Shown: piece by piece, positions 62,155 to 64,000 of the stretch
Numbering within the stretch: position 1 is the stretch's first letter
How the letters are laid out: each line of letters starts with the position of its first letter
NCBI GenBank assembly: GCA_036268055.1
Contig: DATAUW010000024.1
Span: 80,951-144,950, forward strand
DNA from: Verrucomicrobiia bacterium
Lineage (GTDB): Bacteria > Verrucomicrobiota > Verrucomicrobiia > Limisphaerales > Pedosphaeraceae
Direction of reading: 5' to 3'
Length of the DNA stretch: 64,000 bases
Program-made: the position numbers and the translations under genes
The notes under the pieces: model-generated
Told to the model about the DNA's origin: nothing
The model's input: the letters and a program-made list of their open reading frames with translations, nothing else
The model's database searches: none

Positions 62155-62564
62155 TGCTTTGTTTTTTGTTTGTTAGTTGTTGGTACGGTACAGTCGCTGT
62201 TGCAAAGAAATATCCGCCGTGAAGAAGCGGCGCCGGAGTGGCACAATTTCGCGAGCAACGTGGGTCATTCAAGTGAGATTAAATTATAGGCGCGTGCACT
62301 TGCCATCCCCGTTTTCGGGGAGGTTGGATTTATGACGCCAGCACTGGTTTGATTCCTCCCTCGGACACAAAAAAAACACGCACATAATCCGGAAAAGATT
62401 AGCTCAGGTCGAGTACCGGTTTTAATTCATAGCATAACGATTTCTGACTCGTCATCGTCCCTGCGGCCGCTATTCCCTTTAAGTTGAAAAACAAATCCCT
62501 CCCCGCTTTTGAGGATGGTGTTGCAAAAGCGGTTTGTTACCCTTTTCATACTCAACCACTAACT
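62155..62564. other. Divergent intergenic region before transporter
   Basis: This gap of about 410 bases separates the 1222-aa gene from the transporter. It holds one perfect-core palindrome (62305-62322) and no gene that can be supported. A TTG at 62484 is in frame with the transporter, but the added residues have no features of a signal or domain. Confidence 0.6.
62305..62322. promoter_or_regulatory. Island palindrome, copy 7
   Basis: ATCCCCGTTTTCGGGGAG, the reverse orientation of the consensus centre, with one outer mismatch. It is in the divergent gap between the triple-LamG gene and the sugar transporter. Confidence 0.68.
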
Positions 62565-63980
62565 ATGGCATCTATTAATACGACTCGCGCACCGAGTGTC
62601 TCCGCATCCGGTTCCGGCACGCAAACCTACCGTGGCCCGTTTGCGATCATGACGATCCTGTTTTTCATGTGGGGGTTCATGACGGTGTGGAATGACATCC
62701 TCATTCCCAATTTCAAGGAGGCGTTCCAGCTCAACTTTCTTCAGGCGATGCTGGTGCAGTTCGCCTTTTTCGGCGCGTACACGGTGGGCTCGCTGATTTA
62801 CTACGGCATCTCGCTTGTCTCGGGCGATCCGATCAATCGCATCGGTTATAAGAACGGCGTGATCATCGGCCTGCTCATCGCGGCGGCGGGCAGCGCGCTC
62901 TTTTTCCCGGCGGCGGTGATGACTTCCTATCCGTTCTTCCTGCTGGCGCTGTTCATAGTCGGCTTGGGATTTGCGATGCTGCAAATTGCCGCCAACCCGT
63001 ACGTCACTATTCTCGGCCCGGAGGAAACGGCTTCCAGCCGCCTTAATTTATCTCAGGCGTTTAATTCCTTCGGCACAACCATCGGGCCGTTGATCGGTGG
63101 CTGGCTGATCTTTAAAGTGTTCAACAAGGACGGGGTGCATGGCATTGACGCGGTGAAAATTCCTTACCTGTGTTTCGCGGGCGTGTTCGTGCTGCTGGCG
63201 GTGTTTTTCAAATTTGCGCATCTGCCTTCTTTCACCAACACGGATGTTATGGAACGCGGTTTGGGGGCGTTGAAACATCCGCACACAGCTTTGGGCATGC
63301 TGGCGATCTTCATGTATGTGGGCGGGGAAGTGACGGTGGGCAGCGCGATTGTCAATTACTTGGGCCTGCCCAAGCTGGGCAGCCTCACGCACGAAGCGGC
63401 GAGCAAGTTTCTGTCGTTTTACTGGGGCGGCCTGATGGTGGGGCGGTTCATGGGCGCTTTCGCCTTGAGCGCGATGCAGAAGAAGCTCAAGCATGCCTTG
63501 GTGGCGCTGGTGCCGATCGTGGCCTTCCTGATCATCGGCGGCACGGCGGGCTGGGATTCGGCGGAACATTACGGATTGGGATTGGCGTTGTTGCTGGTGA
63601 TGTTTTATATCGGCGAAGCCAGCGCCCACCGGATGCTGGCGTTGTTCAGTGCAGTGATCATCGGCTTGCTGTTGACGACGATCTGCACCAATGGCGATAC
63701 GGCCAAGTGGAGTATTTTGGCGGTGGGATTGTTCTGCTCGGTGATGTGGTCGAATATTTTCTCGCTGGCGATCGAGGGATTGGGGCCGCTCAAGAGCCAG
63801 GCGTCGTCGCTGCTGGTGATGGCGATCCTGGGCGGGGCGTTATTGCCGCCGTTGCAGGGAGCGATTGCGGACCATTACGGGATCCAGATCTCGTTTGTGG
63901 TGCCGATGATCGCCTTTGCCTACATCACGTTTTACGGCGTTTACGGTTACAAGGCCGGACGCACTCATACCAAAAGTTGA
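62565..63980 (+). CDS. FHS-family sugar/H+ symporter (FucP/GluP-like, MFS)
   Basis: 471 residues from the ATG at 62565; an in-frame TTG at 62484 would add 27 residues. The protein is predicted to have about twelve membrane helices. Family motifs: FFMWGFMTVWNDILIP in helix 1 (the FucP/GluP signature with Asn-Asp), QIAANPYVTILGPEETASSR and LNLSQAFNSFGTTIGPLIGG after helix 4-5, and EGLGPLKSQASSLLVMAILGG in the second half. FHS transporters import L-fucose, glucose/galactose or N-acetylglucosamine with protons. Beside two predicted beta-galactosidases and two GH95-like proteins, galactose or fucose is a reasonable guess. It is the only sugar importer seen, and sits in a divergent pair with the triple-LamG gene. 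Confidence 0.92.
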   Translation: MASINTTRAPSVSASGSGTQTYRGPFAIMTILFFMWGFMTVWNDILIPNFKEAFQLNFLQAMLVQFAFFGAYTVGSLIYYGISLVSGDPINRIGYKNGVIIGLLIAAAGSALFFPAAVMTSYPFFLLALFIVGLGFAMLQIAANPYVTILGPEETASSRLNLSQAFNSFGTTIGPLIGGWLIFKVFNKDGVHGIDAVKIPYLCFAGVFVLLAVFFKFAHLPSFTNTDVMERGLGALKHPHTALGMLAIFMYVGGEVTVGSAIVNYLGLPKLGSLTHEAASKFLSFYWGGLMVGRFMGAFALSAMQKKLKHALVALVPIVAFLIIGGTAGWDSAEHYGLGLALLLVMFYIGEASAHRMLALFSAVIIGLLLTTICTNGDTAKWSILAVGLFCSVMWSNIFSLAIEGLGPLKSQASSLLVMAILGGALLPPLQGAIADHYGIQISFVVPMIAFAYITFYGVYGYKAGRTHTKS

Positions 63981-64000
63981 CCTCATGGGTGGATTGGATT

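Overview
The window looks like a chromosomal segment of a Verrucomicrobiota bacterium, probably a soil or freshwater Pedosphaera-type lineage. The evidence is the combination of a PEP-CTERM protein, three H-X9-DG type pseudopilins, a PVC-type haem-binding dehydrogenase, DUF5703 glycosidase-like proteins and giant secreted LamG/Fn3/lamin-tail proteins. The lineage is inferred from gene content only; no rRNA or tRNA gene was seen.

Region 1 (1-9668, plus strand) is a compact electron-transfer cluster: the C-terminal end of a probable multihaem cytochrome, an outer-membrane beta-barrel, a membrane-anchored FAD/NAD(P)H/2Fe-2S reductase, a tetrahaem cytochrome c554-like protein, a fusion of two cyclic-nucleotide-binding domains with a four-cluster ferredoxin, a five-helix dihaem cytochrome b-like protein, and a membrane-anchored decahaem cytochrome with a duplicated cysteine-rich cytoplasmic head. 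Taken together this could carry electrons from NAD(P)H across the inner membrane to periplasmic and possibly outer-membrane haem proteins.

Region 2 (9673-21659, minus strand) runs, in transcription order, PEP-CTERM protein, GH2 enzyme, pseudopilin, GH35 beta-galactosidase, sensor histidine kinase and NarL-type response regulator. Region 3 (22288-63980) is a carbohydrate-degradation island: a 1515-aa LamG/Ig protein, two DUF5703 (GH95-like) proteins, a GH3 beta-glucosidase, a 2823-aa lamin-tail/CotH protein, a PVC-type cytochrome dehydrogenase with an F5/8C domain, two more pseudopilins, two translationally coupled beta-helix enzymes (GH55-like and GH87-like), a triple-LamG protein and an FHS-family sugar/H+ symporter. 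No SusC/SusD or TonB system is visible. The enzymes and the FucP/GluP-like transporter fit the breakdown of a galactose- or fucose-containing polysaccharide, but the substrate is inferred.

Two features tie the island together and are not explained by standard annotation. The first is a family of palindromes (consensus ATCCCCGAAAACGGGGAT) that occurs in at least six intergenic gaps, often centred about 60 bp before a start codon, and looks like the operator of a regulon. The second is a C-terminal module of about 50-60 residues ending in an aromatic-Arg-Leu tail, present on seven otherwise unrelated giant secreted proteins, which looks like a sorting or anchoring domain. Several longer modules are also shuffled between the giants.
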